From Eubacterium sp. (lineage in GTDB: Bacteria; Bacillota; Clostridia; Lachnospirales; Lachnospiraceae): a stretch of DNA of 62,280 bases. The position numbers and the translations under genes were made by a program. The notes below the pieces were generated by a model, which was given only the letters and a program-made list of their open reading frames with translations, did no database searches and was not told where the DNA came from. Shown one piece after another: positions 39,374-50,089 of this stretch; the first letter of the stretch is position 1, and every line of letters begins with the position of its first letter. The stretch is taken from assembly GCA_024692605.1 (NCBI GenBank), contig JAILMQ010000154.1, positions 1 through 62,280 of the forward strand, read 5' to 3'.

Positions 39374-41734
39374 ATGGGAAAAAAGAGGATTTGTGTTTTA
39401 ACTTTAATAATATGCTTTTTCATGATTTTTTCGTCTGATTTTAATTCATATGCGAAGAGTGCTAGAAATACTAGGGAAAATGCTCAGCGGGTTGGGGATT
39501 ACACCTACGAGGTGATTCCGCTTCTGAGTCCATTCAACAGTTATTTCTACATCAAAACTGATAATCCGGATCCGGATTCTTTCAGGTTGATTGACAGGGA
39601 GACCAGGTATAGTGATACTAACGGAAGCATCACACCTGATCAGACCAAGTACTATGACGTGATTTATGAGGATGAAAAGACCTTCAGAGTTAAGGGCGGA
39701 TATATAGCAAGGGGTTCATCCACCGATGGAGGTGAGATTGGTTTTCAGCTTGGTGAAGTTACAGGAACCACAAATGTATATAACATCACAACCGGAGAAA
39801 CAACTGTAAGAAAGAATTATAAGTATACAGATACGGACGCTAAGTTTATGCTTCCGGAGCTTTATGATGTACCGGACTATCTCATTGCCACATATGGGGA
39901 TGATGAGAAATCTTATTTTGATAATCTTACTGCGATTCAGAGTGGGTTCAGCAGTATATGCCTTTATAGTGGTGTTTATGTTCTGGGTGATCTGAAGAAG
40001 AGTGAGAAGGTTCCATATTATGGTCTTTCAACATCTCCTCACGTGGATCAGACATTTTATATCCAGGGACCTTATTCCAGAACCTCCAGCAAGTCCATGC
40101 TGATCTCAGGACTTTATCCGTGCCGATATGATTCTATCGGATTTCCATCCATTATGAGTACCATAGCAAAAAGACTTAACAGCACGGCTGCAGTAGAATG
40201 GTCCCAGTCAGCGCATTATCTGATAAATGTAACCTATGACGGAGAGACAAAGAGTTACGGTGGCCAGGGCTACGGCGGTGGTCAGGGTATATATGAAAAT
40301 CAGATAATGTACCGCTATAAGTTTGACGGAAGTAATGGGGATCTTTATACAGATATTAATCTAGATAGTCTGAAAGCAAAGATAAAAGAATATGGTGCAC
40401 TTACTGTTCCTGAAGAACCAACTGACGAGCCGAAGCTTACATTTGCTGAGGTAAGAAAGACTGTTGGTGAGGACGGTGCATATGTGAAGCTTGTCCTTAT
40501 CACAAGTATCTTTGGAGGAACAACAGATGGATTCACCTATCTTTATGATGATGGAAGTACATCTGAAGGTTCAAGTGGTTTCGGAAGAATCGGTCATTTC
40601 TATAATGCGTGGTACGATGGAAGATACTTCAATAAGTGGGAATACTTTTATCCCGGAGCGGAGTTTAAGGATACTGTTGAAAAGGAAAAGGCATCCATAA
40701 TCATCAAGGATCCTGTGATTAAATTCCCTTCAGACGGAAGGGAATATTATTATAATTATAAAAAAATAGAAGAAGTAGAAAACTATGATATGGCAACAGG
40801 CGTATGGAAGGGCTTTATCAAGTTCAGCTATAATGATGAGACAAAAACCTGGGTTGCAACCAGTATCCTTAATTCCTCCAAATACAGGGATTCAGGTAGA
40901 TATAACGCTATGGATGATCAGGCCTTCATAGATGCGTGCACCATAACCTGGGATGAAGCCATGGCCATGAATATAGATTGTAACACCAATAAAGATCCTG
41001 AAGAATACTACATCTATGACAGAGTAACGAAGCCCGGTACATGGCATGCTGCACCTAAAGATACTGATGACAAAACTGACCCGTCAAAGGATAAGCCGGG
41101 TGTGATCTCAAAGGGCACCAGTCTTGAAAATGCAGAAAAAACCATACTTGCCATTAAGGATGAAAAAGATCCTGCTGGAAGTGAATATGGTAAGCTGAAG
41201 CTGAAGATTGCCAAGACAAGCAAGAACTCCATCAAGATCAAATGGAACAAGGTTGCGGGAGCAAAGGGCTATGTTATTTTCGGAAGTAAATGTGGAAAGA
41301 AGAATCAGTTTAAAAAGATAACGACTTCCGGAGGCAATACATTTGTCCAGAAAAAGCTTAAGAAGGGAACCTATTACAAATATATCGTTGTGGCCTTTGA
41401 TATAAATGATAAGGTGGTTTCAACTTCTAAGGTGGTTCATATCGCAACCAAAGGCGGCAAGGTCGGAAATGCAGGAAAGATTTCTACAAGAGCCAAGAAG
41501 AACAAGGTGACACTTAAAGCCAAGAAGTCCTTTAAACTGAAAGCAAAGGAAATACCTGCAAATAAAAAGCAGAAGATAAAGCATCACCGTAAGGTGCAGT
41601 ATGAGAGTAGTAATACGAAGATTGCGGTTGTAAATAAGAAGGGAGTTATTAAGGCGAAGAGTAAGGGCAGCTGTTTTATCTATGTATATGCCCAGGACGG
41701 TATAGCAAAGAAGATTAAAGTCAAAGTTAAATAA
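39374..41734 (+). CDS. Large secreted protein with C-terminal Fn3-like and Ig-like (BIG2-type) domains
   Basis: Signal peptide 'ICVLTLIICFFMIFSSDFNSYAKS'; 'SIKIKWNKVAGAKGYVIFGSKCGKKNQFKKI' and 'VQYESSNTKIAVVNKKGVIKAKSKGSCFIYVYAQDG'. Confidence 0.75.
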   Translation: MGKKRICVLTLIICFFMIFSSDFNSYAKSARNTRENAQRVGDYTYEVIPLLSPFNSYFYIKTDNPDPDSFRLIDRETRYSDTNGSITPDQTKYYDVIYEDEKTFRVKGGYIARGSSTDGGEIGFQLGEVTGTTNVYNITTGETTVRKNYKYTDTDAKFMLPELYDVPDYLIATYGDDEKSYFDNLTAIQSGFSSICLYSGVYVLGDLKKSEKVPYYGLSTSPHVDQTFYIQGPYSRTSSKSMLISGLYPCRYDSIGFPSIMSTIAKRLNSTAAVEWSQSAHYLINVTYDGETKSYGGQGYGGGQGIYENQIMYRYKFDGSNGDLYTDINLDSLKAKIKEYGALTVPEEPTDEPKLTFAEVRKTVGEDGAYVKLVLITSIFGGTTDGFTYLYDDGSTSEGSSGFGRIGHFYNAWYDGRYFNKWEYFYPGAEFKDTVEKEKASIIIKDPVIKFPSDGREYYYNYKKIEEVENYDMATGVWKGFIKFSYNDETKTWVATSILNSSKYRDSGRYNAMDDQAFIDACTITWDEAMAMNIDCNTNKDPEEYYIYDRVTKPGTWHAAPKDTDDKTDPSKDKPGVISKGTSLENAEKTILAIKDEKDPAGSEYGKLKLKIAKTSKNSIKIKWNKVAGAKGYVIFGSKCGKKNQFKKITTSGGNTFVQKKLKKGTYYKYIVVAFDINDKVVSTSKVVHIATKGGKVGNAGKISTRAKKNKVTLKAKKSFKLKAKEIPANKKQKIKHHRKVQYESSNTKIAVVNKKGVIKAKSKGSCFIYVYAQDGIAKKIKVKVK

Positions 41735-41746
41735 TGATTCCTTCTT

Positions 41747-42583
41747 TTAATCATGCATCTTTCGGAACTCCCGGGGAGTACATCCTGTGTGCTCCCGGAA
41801 GAGTTTGTTAAATGTAGTTGTGGACTGAAAGCCTGCCAGATATGCACATTCAGTAATAGTGTGCTCCTTGTCTGCCAGAAGATTGATGGCACTTTGGACT
41901 CTGATGCCGGCCAGGTATGCCGGAAATGTCATATGAGTATATTCTTTGAATATCTTTGAAAAGTAAAATGGACTGAGCCCCGTTACGGCTGCTACGTCCG
42001 ACTGGGATATGTCCTCCGCAGAATGTTCCGATATAAAACTGCATGCGGTACGGATATATTCCCAGGTAATGTCGGAATAATGTTCGACACCAATGAGGTC
42101 CTTGTTTTCCTGCATTACATATTCACCGATCTGCAGCAGAATATTGTAGATGATCACCTTGCATCTGGTTTCGATAAATTGCTGACTGCCGGTATAGGTT
42201 TCTATCAGCTCATTGATTTGACCGGTTATTGTTTTACATAGCTCAGGTTCCTTCTTCATAGAAAGATGATGGAACTTTGTGAAAAAACGGAGTGCAGTTA
42301 ATATATCCGTGCAGCTTTCCAGTATAGCCGATGAGAACTGGAGCAGAATATAGCCCTCCTCAGGGGCTTTTTTTATTTCATGGAGCTCGCTGGGCCACAC
42401 TAAAAGAATGTCCCCCGGTTCCGGTTTAAAGGTCTCTTCACCGATTCTGAACACACAGCCTTTTTTCAGTATGATTGAAAATTCTGCTGAGTTATGCCAG
42501 TGAGAGGGAAATACAGTAGGAACATTTTGGTTGGAGAAGGAAACTCCGTGTATATTTGAATATTTTATAATTTCTTTCTTCAT
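41747..42583 (-). CDS. AraC family transcriptional regulator with cupin-like N-terminal domain (start set at MKKEII)
   Basis: 'VAAVTGLSPFYFSKIFKEYTHMTFPAYLAGIRVQSAINLL ... AYLAGFQSTTTFNKLFREHTGCTPREFRK'. Confidence 0.93.
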   Translation of the reverse strand: MKKEIIKYSNIHGVSFSNQNVPTVFPSHWHNSAEFSIILKKGCVFRIGEETFKPEPGDILLVWPSELHEIKKAPEEGYILLQFSSAILESCTDILTALRFFTKFHHLSMKKEPELCKTITGQINELIETYTGSQQFIETRCKVIIYNILLQIGEYVMQENKDLIGVEHYSDITWEYIRTACSFISEHSAEDISQSDVAAVTGLSPFYFSKIFKEYTHMTFPAYLAGIRVQSAINLLADKEHTITECAYLAGFQSTTTFNKLFREHTGCTPREFRKMHD

Positions 42584-42723
42584 ATAATAATCATAGCAAA
42601 AAATGGTCAAAACTCAATAATTATATTCTATTTTTTTATTTTTAAACCTCATACAATGATAATAGCGTGTTAATGAAAGTATATTTTTAATTACAAATAA
42701 TAAATATCTGAAAGGGGATTCAT

Positions 42724-43899
42724 ATGGAGAATTTTACATTTTATTCACCAACATTTTTCGTGTTCGGTAAGGATACTGAACTTCAGGCCGGAGAGTATAT
42801 CAAGAAGTTTGGCGGAAGTAAGGTACTTATTCATTATGGCGGTAACAGTGCAAAGAAATCAGGCCTCCTGGACAGGGTTGAAGAGTCGTTAAAAAAAGAA
42901 GGTATACCATATGTTATGCTGGGTGGCGTTAAGCCTAACCCAAGAAGTGGTCTTGTATATGAAGGAATTGAGCTTTGTAAGAAGGAAGGAGTTGACTTCA
43001 TCCTTGCTGTAGGTGGAGGAAGTACCATCGATTCTTCCAAGGCAATAGCCGCCGGTGTTGTATATGACGGAGATTTTTGGGATTTCTATTCAGGAAAGCC
43101 GGTTGAGGAGGCACTTCCAATAGGAACTATCCTCACTATTGCAGCTGCGGGAAGTGAAGGAAGTCCTGATTCCGTTATCACAAAAGAAGAGGGAATGTTC
43201 AAGCGTGGAGCAAGCGGAAATGCTCTTAGAGCAAAGTTCAGTATTCTGAATCCTGCTCTTACCCAGACACTTCCGGCTTATCAGACTGCCTGCGGAATTA
43301 CGGATATTATGGCACATCTCTACGAGAGATATCTTACTAACTCAAAAGAGGTTGAAGTTACAGACAGGCTTATCGAAGCTTTGCTTCTTACGATGAAACA
43401 TGAGGGACCAAGGGTTATAGCTGATCCCAACAACTATGATGCAAGAGCAAATATTATGTGGGCAGGAATGGTGGCACATAACCATACCTGCGGTGTAGGC
43501 CGCAGTCAGGACTGGAACAGTCACAATATCGAGCATGAGCTTTCGGCACTTTATGACTGCGCTCACGGAGCAGGACTTGCTGTAACAATGCCTGCAGTTT
43601 TCAAATACGTAATGAACCATGATGTTATGAGATTTGCCAAGGTTGCTGTCAGAGTATGGGGATGTCAGATGGATTTCGATCATCCTGAAGTGACAGCTCT
43701 TGAAGGAATTGAAGCTTTTCAGAATTTCCTTAAATCTATCGGAATGCCTAAGAACTTTGAAGAACTCGGTGCTAAGGAAGAGGATATACCAAAGCTGGTT
43801 GAGGTTCTTTGCAGAGGTGATGGACGAGATGGAACCATCACAGGTTTCGTAACACTTAACGAAGAGGATTGCACCAACATTTACAAGATGATGATATAA
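42724..43899 (+). CDS. Iron-containing alcohol dehydrogenase (BDH-like)
   Basis: 'FILAVGGGSTIDSSKAIAAG', 'NIEHELSALYDCAHGAGLAVTMPAV'. Confidence 0.93.
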   Translation: MENFTFYSPTFFVFGKDTELQAGEYIKKFGGSKVLIHYGGNSAKKSGLLDRVEESLKKEGIPYVMLGGVKPNPRSGLVYEGIELCKKEGVDFILAVGGGSTIDSSKAIAAGVVYDGDFWDFYSGKPVEEALPIGTILTIAAAGSEGSPDSVITKEEGMFKRGASGNALRAKFSILNPALTQTLPAYQTACGITDIMAHLYERYLTNSKEVEVTDRLIEALLLTMKHEGPRVIADPNNYDARANIMWAGMVAHNHTCGVGRSQDWNSHNIEHELSALYDCAHGAGLAVTMPAVFKYVMNHDVMRFAKVAVRVWGCQMDFDHPEVTALEGIEAFQNFLKSIGMPKNFEELGAKEEDIPKLVEVLCRGDGRDGTITGFVTLNEEDCTNIYKMMI

Positions 43900-43909
43900 G
43901 GAGGGGTAT

Positions 43910-44932
43910 ATGAAAGCATTATTTATTGGCGGAACAGGAACTATAAGTATGGCCATAGTAAAGAAGCTGGCGGCAGATCCTGCATGGGAGGTATGGCTTC
44001 TTAATAGAGGGAATAGGAAGGGTGAAGTGCCTGAAGGAGTAAAGCAGATAATATGTGATATATCAGATGAAGCTGCAGCAGCAAAAGCTCTTGAGGGTAT
44101 GGAGTTTGATGTTGTCGGGGAATTTATAGGATTTACTGTTGATCAGGTTGAGAGGGATTATCGTCTTTTTAAAGGAAAAACTAAACAATACATTTACATC
44201 AGCTCTGCTTCCGCATATAACAAGCCTGCCGCAAGTTATGTGATCACGGAAGGCACAACCCTTGCTAATCCTCATTGGGAGTATTCCCGTAACAAGATTG
44301 AGTGTGAAGAATTCCTTATGAAAAAATATAGAGAAGAAGGATTCCCGGTTACCATAGTAAGACCGAGCCATACCTATGATGAGAGAAATGTACCTCTTGG
44401 CGTACATGGTAAAAAGGGCTTCTATCAGGTCATCAAGAGAATGCAGGAAGGAAAGCCGGTTATAATTCAGGGGGATGGAACATCTTTATGGACAGTTACA
44501 TTTAACAAAGATTTTGCTGTGGGATATACAGGGCTCATGGGCAACCGCCATGCAATAGGCGAGGCATTCCAGATAACAGGAGACGAGACCCTTACCTGGA
44601 ATCAGATATACCAGACCATCGCTGATGCCTTGGGAGTAGAACTGAAGGCATATCACGTTTCATCAGATTACCTGAGTGCTGTAGGTGACAAATACGGCTT
44701 TGACTTCGAAGGCAGTCTCACAGGGGACAAATCAGTATCAGTAGTTTTTGACAACAGAAAGCTGAAGAGAGCTGTACCTGAGATGAAGACCACTGTGCCT
44801 TTCCACCTTGGAGTGAGAATCGCGCTTGACTACGTATTGTCACACCCGGAGTGCCAGGTAGAAGATCCGGAATTCGACCAGTGGTGCGACAAAGTAATCG
44901 CTGCAATAGAAGAATCCAAAAAATCAATATAA
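43910..44932 (+). CDS. NAD-dependent epimerase/dehydratase family protein
   Basis: 'ALFIGGTGTISMAIVKKLA' Rossmann motif, 'YISSASAYNKP'. Confidence 0.88.
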   Translation: MKALFIGGTGTISMAIVKKLAADPAWEVWLLNRGNRKGEVPEGVKQIICDISDEAAAAKALEGMEFDVVGEFIGFTVDQVERDYRLFKGKTKQYIYISSASAYNKPAASYVITEGTTLANPHWEYSRNKIECEEFLMKKYREEGFPVTIVRPSHTYDERNVPLGVHGKKGFYQVIKRMQEGKPVIIQGDGTSLWTVTFNKDFAVGYTGLMGNRHAIGEAFQITGDETLTWNQIYQTIADALGVELKAYHVSSDYLSAVGDKYGFDFEGSLTGDKSVSVVFDNRKLKRAVPEMKTTVPFHLGVRIALDYVLSHPECQVEDPEFDQWCDKVIAAIEESKKSI

Positions 44933-44962
44933 CCCAAAGGGGTCAGACCCCTTGGGTTATTA
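44931..44962 (+). terminator. Intrinsic terminator-like hairpin
   Basis: AACCCAAaGGGGTC-a-GACCCCTTGGGTT followed by ATTATTT. Confidence 0.7.
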
Positions 44963-44982
44963 TTTAGAGAAAGGAATAGATT

Positions 44983-45741
44983 ATGGTTGATGTTAAGAAT
45001 CGCTGGGCTTTTATTACAGGGGCCAGCAGAGGAATAGGATATGGGGCTGCAGTTTTTATGGCAAAGCAGGGCTGCAACCTGGTGCTTCACGGAAGGAAGA
45101 AGGAGCATCTGGAGAAGGTGCTTAATGAAGTGAAGGGCTACGGAGTTGAGGCATGTGCTGTTGAGGCGGAGCTTTCTGACCTGGAGGCAGTGGAAGGAAT
45201 GCTGAAGGAAATCGATTCCATGGGAAATGTAATCGATATAGTTCTCAACAATGCCGGAATACAGATTGCATATCGGGATGACTTCATTAATACACCGATT
45301 TCGGACTATACAGAAAGCTTCAAAATCAATACCATCGCACCGATGCTTATTGTTTATCATTTTCTTCCGAAGATGGTGGAGAGGGGCTTTGGCCGTATCG
45401 TAAATACCACCAGTGGCATCAGAAGGGAGCCCCAGCAGGCAGGTTATTCAGCAAGTAAGTCCGCTCTGGATAAGGTAACTATGGACCTTGCCTCTGTTTA
45501 TGATGGAACTGATGTAATAATAAGTCTTACTGATCCGGGCTGGTGCAGAACCGACCTCGGCGGACCATCGGCACCTAATTCACCTGAAAGCTCACTGCCG
45601 GGAGTGGTAGTTGGTGCATTTGTAGATGATAAGAAATCAGGAAGATGCTTTGGAGCATCAAACTTCTACGGAATGAATCTGGAAGAAGCAGTAGAACATG
45701 CGGAAAAGAATATTCCGATATATCTTGGTTCCTTTGAGTAA
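44983..45741 (+). CDS. Short-chain dehydrogenase/reductase
   Basis: 'AFITGASRGIGYGAAVFMAKQG', 'LNNAGIQ', 'GYSASKSALDK'. Confidence 0.93.
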   Translation: MVDVKNRWAFITGASRGIGYGAAVFMAKQGCNLVLHGRKKEHLEKVLNEVKGYGVEACAVEAELSDLEAVEGMLKEIDSMGNVIDIVLNNAGIQIAYRDDFINTPISDYTESFKINTIAPMLIVYHFLPKMVERGFGRIVNTTSGIRREPQQAGYSASKSALDKVTMDLASVYDGTDVIISLTDPGWCRTDLGGPSAPNSPESSLPGVVVGAFVDDKKSGRCFGASNFYGMNLEEAVEHAEKNIPIYLGSFE

Positions 45742-45800
45742 AAACTTATTTCCTTAAGTAAAAAAAGCGCTTGATTTATATAAAAGCTTGTGATAATATA

Positions 45801-45856
45801 GCAACGTTGCTGGTGTGTGATCGAGGCGTTTAACACGTAGTGTCACACATACGTTA
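45801..45856 (+). promoter_or_regulatory. Ribosomal protein L31 leader candidate
   Basis: Nested complementarity AACGT/ACGTT and TGTGTGA/TCACACA directly upstream of rpmE. Confidence 0.5.
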
Positions 45857-45878
45857 CGATAGAAAGGAAGAAGAGAAC

Positions 45879-46088
45879 ATGAGAGAAGGAATACATCCTG
45901 ATTATTATCAGGCAAAGGTTGTATGTAACTGCGGAAATGAGTTTGTTACAGGATCAACTAAGGAAGATATTCACGTAGAAATTTGTTCTAAATGCCATTC
46001 ATACTATACAGGTCAGCAGAAGTCTATCCAGGCTCGTGGTCGTATAGATAAGTTCAACAAGAAGTATGGCGTTAAGGCAGATAACTAG
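45879..46088 (+). CDS. rpmE: 50S ribosomal protein L31 (start set at 45879)
   Basis: '[64 protein letters not shown]'. Confidence 0.95.
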   Translation: MREGIHPDYYQAKVVCNCGNEFVTGSTKEDIHVEICSKCHSYYTGQQKSIQARGRIDKFNKKYGVKADN

Positions 46089-46226
46089 ATAATTAAACAA
46101 TTTAGAAGTAGAGCGGCAGTTAAGGTGCTTTTGTTAAAGTATCTTGTCTGCCGTTTTAATGTATGTATCGAATATGCCTTTGAAAATGCTTAGGAAAATG
46201 TAATCAAAGGCAGTGAGGTTAATAAA

Positions 46227-47186
46227 ATGAAACGAGTTAATATTGGCGGCCAGGCTGTTCTTGAAGGCGTAATGATGAAGGGACCTAAGTCCTATGCACT
46301 TGCAGTGAGAAAGCCGGATAAGGAAATAGAAGTCAAGGTAACTGAATATAAATCTCTGGGGGAAAGGCATAAGGGCCTGAACATTCCTATAGTAAGGGGA
46401 GTGGTGAACTTCATCGAGTCCCTTTACATCGGAATGAAAACTCTTATGGATTCGTCTGAATATTTCGAGGACGAAGAAACCCCTGATAAAGAAGATTCCA
46501 AGAAGAAAAAATCATCCGATGCAAAAGGTAAAGAAGACAAGAAGGAAAGCAATACCGGTTATCTCATAGGCACACTTCTGGTTTCTCTTGTTATAGCCAT
46601 CGGAGTATTCATGCTGCTGCCCGCATTTCTGGCGAACTTCCTTTATAAGCTTACCAGCAGCAACTTCCTTGTGAATCTTGCAGAAGGCGTTCTGAGGCTT
46701 CTGATCTTCCTGGGATATGTTGCGCTGATTGCTCAGATGGAAGATATAAAAAGAACCTTTATGTACCATGGGGCAGAGCATAAGACAATCAACTGCCTGG
46801 AGGCCGGAAAAGACCTTACAGTGGAAAATGTAAGAAAACACACCAGGTTTCACAAGAGATGCGGAACCAGCTTTGTGTTTATCGTAATGATTATAAGTAT
46901 TATTGTATTTATGTTTGTTGTGACGGATACTATGTGGATAAGACTTCTTTCCAGAATTCTTCTCATTCCGGTTATTGCCGGACTATCTTATGAGTTTATA
47001 AGATATGCAGGACGTCATAACAATGTTTGTTCCAACATTCTCAGTGCACCGGGACTTTTCGTTCAGAGACTGACAACAAAGGAACCCGATGATGACATGA
47101 TCGAGGTTGCCATCAAATCAGTTGAAGGTGTTATCGACTGGCACGAATATGTAGAATGTGTTCGAAACGACAGCTTTGAAAAGTGA
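46227..47186 (+). CDS. DUF1385 domain-containing membrane protein
   Basis: 'NIGGQAVLEGVMMKGPKSYALAVR', 'MYHGAEHKTINCLEAG', conserved position upstream of prmC. Confidence 0.88.
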   Translation: MKRVNIGGQAVLEGVMMKGPKSYALAVRKPDKEIEVKVTEYKSLGERHKGLNIPIVRGVVNFIESLYIGMKTLMDSSEYFEDEETPDKEDSKKKKSSDAKGKEDKKESNTGYLIGTLLVSLVIAIGVFMLLPAFLANFLYKLTSSNFLVNLAEGVLRLLIFLGYVALIAQMEDIKRTFMYHGAEHKTINCLEAGKDLTVENVRKHTRFHKRCGTSFVFIVMIISIIVFMFVVTDTMWIRLLSRILLIPVIAGLSYEFIRYAGRHNNVCSNILSAPGLFVQRLTTKEPDDDMIEVAIKSVEGVIDWHEYVECVRNDSFEK

Positions 47187-48084
47187 TGGTGATTTTTTGG
47201 AGAATAATAATTTCAGTGAAAAATCAATAGGCAAGATAATAAACAGGGCATCTAACATGCTGAGGGATGCAGGTATAATCAATCACCAGGCAGAGGCAAG
47301 ACATCTCATGATGGAATTCCTGAATGAAGATCTGGCAAGCATATATTCCCGGCTGGCAGACGAGCTGGATGATGTAACAGCCATGAGATATATGAAGGCT
47401 GTGAAGAAGAGAACAACACATTATCCCTTTCAGTACATCATCGGCTATACCTACTTTATGGAATACAAGTTCAACTGTAAGGAAAAGGTGCTGATTCCCA
47501 GGTACGACACAGAGAATCTTGTGATGCATTCCCTGGACCTTTCCAAGGATCGTGACATGAAGGTCATGGATCTTTGCTGCGGCACCGGCTGCATCGGAAT
47601 ATCCTACTATCTCTGGAGAAAAAGAGATGGATATAAGGATGATGTGACTCTGGTGGATATCTCAGATGATGCCATAGCCCTTTCTAAGGAAAATGCAGAG
47701 AAGCTGGATGCAGATGTTCAGGTGGTTCAGAGTGACCTCTTTTCCGCCTTCAGAGATGAGGATGGAAATCCGACCTGTAAGTTCGATATGATACTCAGCA
47801 ATCCACCGTACATAAAGACAGGGGATATTAATTTCCTGATGAAGGATGTCAGGGAGTTCGAGCCCAGACTTGCTCTGGATGGCTCCCGGGACGGACTATA
47901 TTTTTACAGAAAGATCATCAGCGAACTAAGGGATTTCCTGGTGGAGGACGGCAAGATAGTTTTTGAAATAGGTGATGAACAGTACATGGATGTATCGGAG
48001 CTGCTCCGCGACGAGGGCTTTAAGGATATAGTGAAACTGAGAGATATGAGCGGATACGACAGAGTCGTGTCTGCCGGATTATAA
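47158..48084 (+). CDS. prmC: Peptide chain release factor N5-glutamine methyltransferase
   Basis: '[30 protein letters not shown]', 'SNPPYI' catalytic motif; upstream of prfA. Start codon uncertain (GTG 47158 overlaps DUF1385 gene). Confidence 0.92.
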   Translation: MFETTALKSDGDFLENNNFSEKSIGKIINRASNMLRDAGIINHQAEARHLMMEFLNEDLASIYSRLADELDDVTAMRYMKAVKKRTTHYPFQYIIGYTYFMEYKFNCKEKVLIPRYDTENLVMHSLDLSKDRDMKVMDLCCGTGCIGISYYLWRKRDGYKDDVTLVDISDDAIALSKENAEKLDADVQVVQSDLFSAFRDEDGNPTCKFDMILSNPPYIKTGDINFLMKDVREFEPRLALDGSRDGLYFYRKIISELRDFLVEDGKIVFEIGDEQYMDVSELLRDEGFKDIVKLRDMSGYDRVVSAGL

Positions 48085-48101
48085 AAACGGAGGATAGTAT
48101 T

Positions 48102-49178
48102 ATGTTTGACAAGCTTGAAGAATTAGTTGAAAAGCTGGAACAGATCATGAAGGACCTTTCAGATCCTGATGTGGTAAATGATCAGGAAAGATTTAAGCGA
48201 CTGATGAAGGAGCAGAGTGATCTGACCCCAATCGTTGAAAAATACAAAGAATACAAGGATGCAAAGCAGGCAGAAGAGGACAGCCTTATGATCCTGGATG
48301 AAGAATCCGATGAAGAGATGAAGGAGCTTGCAAAGGAAGAGCTTGCCGAATCAAAGAAGGCCATCGAAAGATGCGAGCAGGAGCTTAAGATTCTCCTTCT
48401 TCCTAAGGATGCAAATGATGACAAGAACGTTGTTGTAGAAATAAGAGCCGGAGTTGGTGGAGATGAGGCAGCACTTTTTGCCGGAGAGCTTTACCGTATG
48501 TATCAGCATTTTGCTGAAAAGAAGAGATGGAAAACCGAGCTTATTTCCATAGATGATACAGGTATCGGCGGAATAAAGGACGTAAACTTCCTCATCAAAG
48601 GTAAGGGTGCATACTCAAAGCTTAAGTATGAGAGTGGTGTCCACAGAGTTCAGCGTGTTCCTGAGACAGAGTCCGGCGGACGTATCCACACATCAGCTGC
48701 ATCCGTTGCCATTATGCCGGAGGCAGAAGAGGTGGACGTTGAGATCAACGAGAAGGATATCCGTATCGACGTTATGCGTGCTTCAGGAAATGGTGGTCAG
48801 TGCGTAAATACAACTGACTCGGCAGTACGTCTTACACACTATCCAACAGGAATCGTAATTTACAGCCAGACAGAGAAGTCACAGATCCAGAATAAGGCAA
48901 AGGCATTTGCCCTTCTGAGAACAAAGCTCTATGACCTGGAGCAGCAGAAGGCTCATGATGCTGAATCAGAAGCCCGTCGTAGCCAGATCGGTTCCGGAGA
49001 TCGTTCTGAGAAGGTTAGAACCTACAACTTCCCTCAGAGCCGTGTAACAGATCACAGAATCAAGCTTACTTCCTACAGACTTAACGAAGTTCTGAACGGA
49101 GATCTGGATGAATTCATCGATGCACTTACAGCCGCAGATCAGGCTGCTAAGCTTGCAAAACTAGAGGATGAGGAGTAA
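48102..49178 (+). CDS. prfA: Peptide chain release factor 1
   Basis: GGQ motif in '[25 protein letters not shown]'; RF1-type N-terminus. Confidence 0.95.
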   Translation: MFDKLEELVEKLEQIMKDLSDPDVVNDQERFKRLMKEQSDLTPIVEKYKEYKDAKQAEEDSLMILDEESDEEMKELAKEELAESKKAIERCEQELKILLLPKDANDDKNVVVEIRAGVGGDEAALFAGELYRMYQHFAEKKRWKTELISIDDTGIGGIKDVNFLIKGKGAYSKLKYESGVHRVQRVPETESGGRIHTSAASVAIMPEAEEVDVEINEKDIRIDVMRASGNGGQCVNTTDSAVRLTHYPTGIVIYSQTEKSQIQNKAKAFALLRTKLYDLEQQKAHDAESEARRSQIGSGDRSEKVRTYNFPQSRVTDHRIKLTSYRLNEVLNGDLDEFIDALTAADQAAKLAKLEDEE

Positions 49179-49241
49179 AATAATTTTATCTGTTTTCATA
49201 AACGGATATGTAATGTATAAAAGCTATTGGGAGGATTTAAA

Positions 49242-49994
49242 ATGATTTGTAAAGTATGTGGAAGTGAAGTTCCTGATGGGTCAGCTTATTGTCCTAACTG
49301 TGGTTCTGAAATGGTTGCAGAAGAACCATTTGCACCTGCAGAAGCAGTAGATAATAATGATCCGGAGTTAAATGTAAATGATACAGCTCCAAGTAGTGCT
49401 GAACCAGTGGAGGAGTTTGATCCGGAAGGTGGCACAACTGTTCTTTCAGATGAGTTTTTAGTAGCAGCTGAAGCAACGCCTGCACCTGCAACTACACCTG
49501 CACCTGAAGAAGAGCCCAAGCCTCAGAAGGTGGTAACACCAGCACCTGTAACCGGTTCAAGAATACTTTCAAATGACAGTAACAATTTCCAGCAGGGTGG
49601 TTTCCAGGGAAATGGATTCCAGGGCGACCAGTTCCAGGGAAATGGATATCAGGGTGGAGCAGCACCTCAGAATAATTATAACAACATGCCAAATAATGGT
49701 GGCGGATATCAGCCAACACCTGCACCAAGTGCACCGGTATTCAATATGAATATACCAAGTGAATATAAGCCTATCTCAGCATGGGGATATATTGGATATT
49801 CACTTCTGTATAGTATTCCGATTGTTGGACTTATAATGATGTTCGTTAATGGATTTGGTTCTCAGAATATAAATGTAAAGAATCATGCAAGATCATATCT
49901 GATCCTGATGCTTATTTCGATTGTGCTTTATATTATATTAGTTGTGCTTATGCTTGTATTTGGATTCTCCCTGGCAGAGGCCTTCGGACATTAA
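49242..49994 (+). CDS. Zinc-ribbon membrane protein with FQGN-type low-complexity repeats
   Basis: 'MICKVCGSEVPDGSAYCPNCGSEM', repeats FQGNGFQGDQFQGNGYQGG, C-terminal TM segments. Confidence 0.8.
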   Translation: MICKVCGSEVPDGSAYCPNCGSEMVAEEPFAPAEAVDNNDPELNVNDTAPSSAEPVEEFDPEGGTTVLSDEFLVAAEATPAPATTPAPEEEPKPQKVVTPAPVTGSRILSNDSNNFQQGGFQGNGFQGDQFQGNGYQGGAAPQNNYNNMPNNGGGYQPTPAPSAPVFNMNIPSEYKPISAWGYIGYSLLYSIPIVGLIMMFVNGFGSQNINVKNHARSYLILMLISIVLYIILVVLMLVFGFSLAEAFGH

Positions 49995-50030
49995 TAGTTT
50001 ATATAATTTAAAACATAATAGTTAACATAA

Positions 50031-50062
50031 AAATAGTCGCCTCCCATGAGACGACTATTTTT
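50031..50062. terminator. Bidirectional terminator
   Basis: AATAGTCGcCTC...GAGaCGACTATTTTT between convergent genes. Confidence 0.75.
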
Positions 50063-50089
50063 GTACATTTAAGAAATGAATTATGTTAA

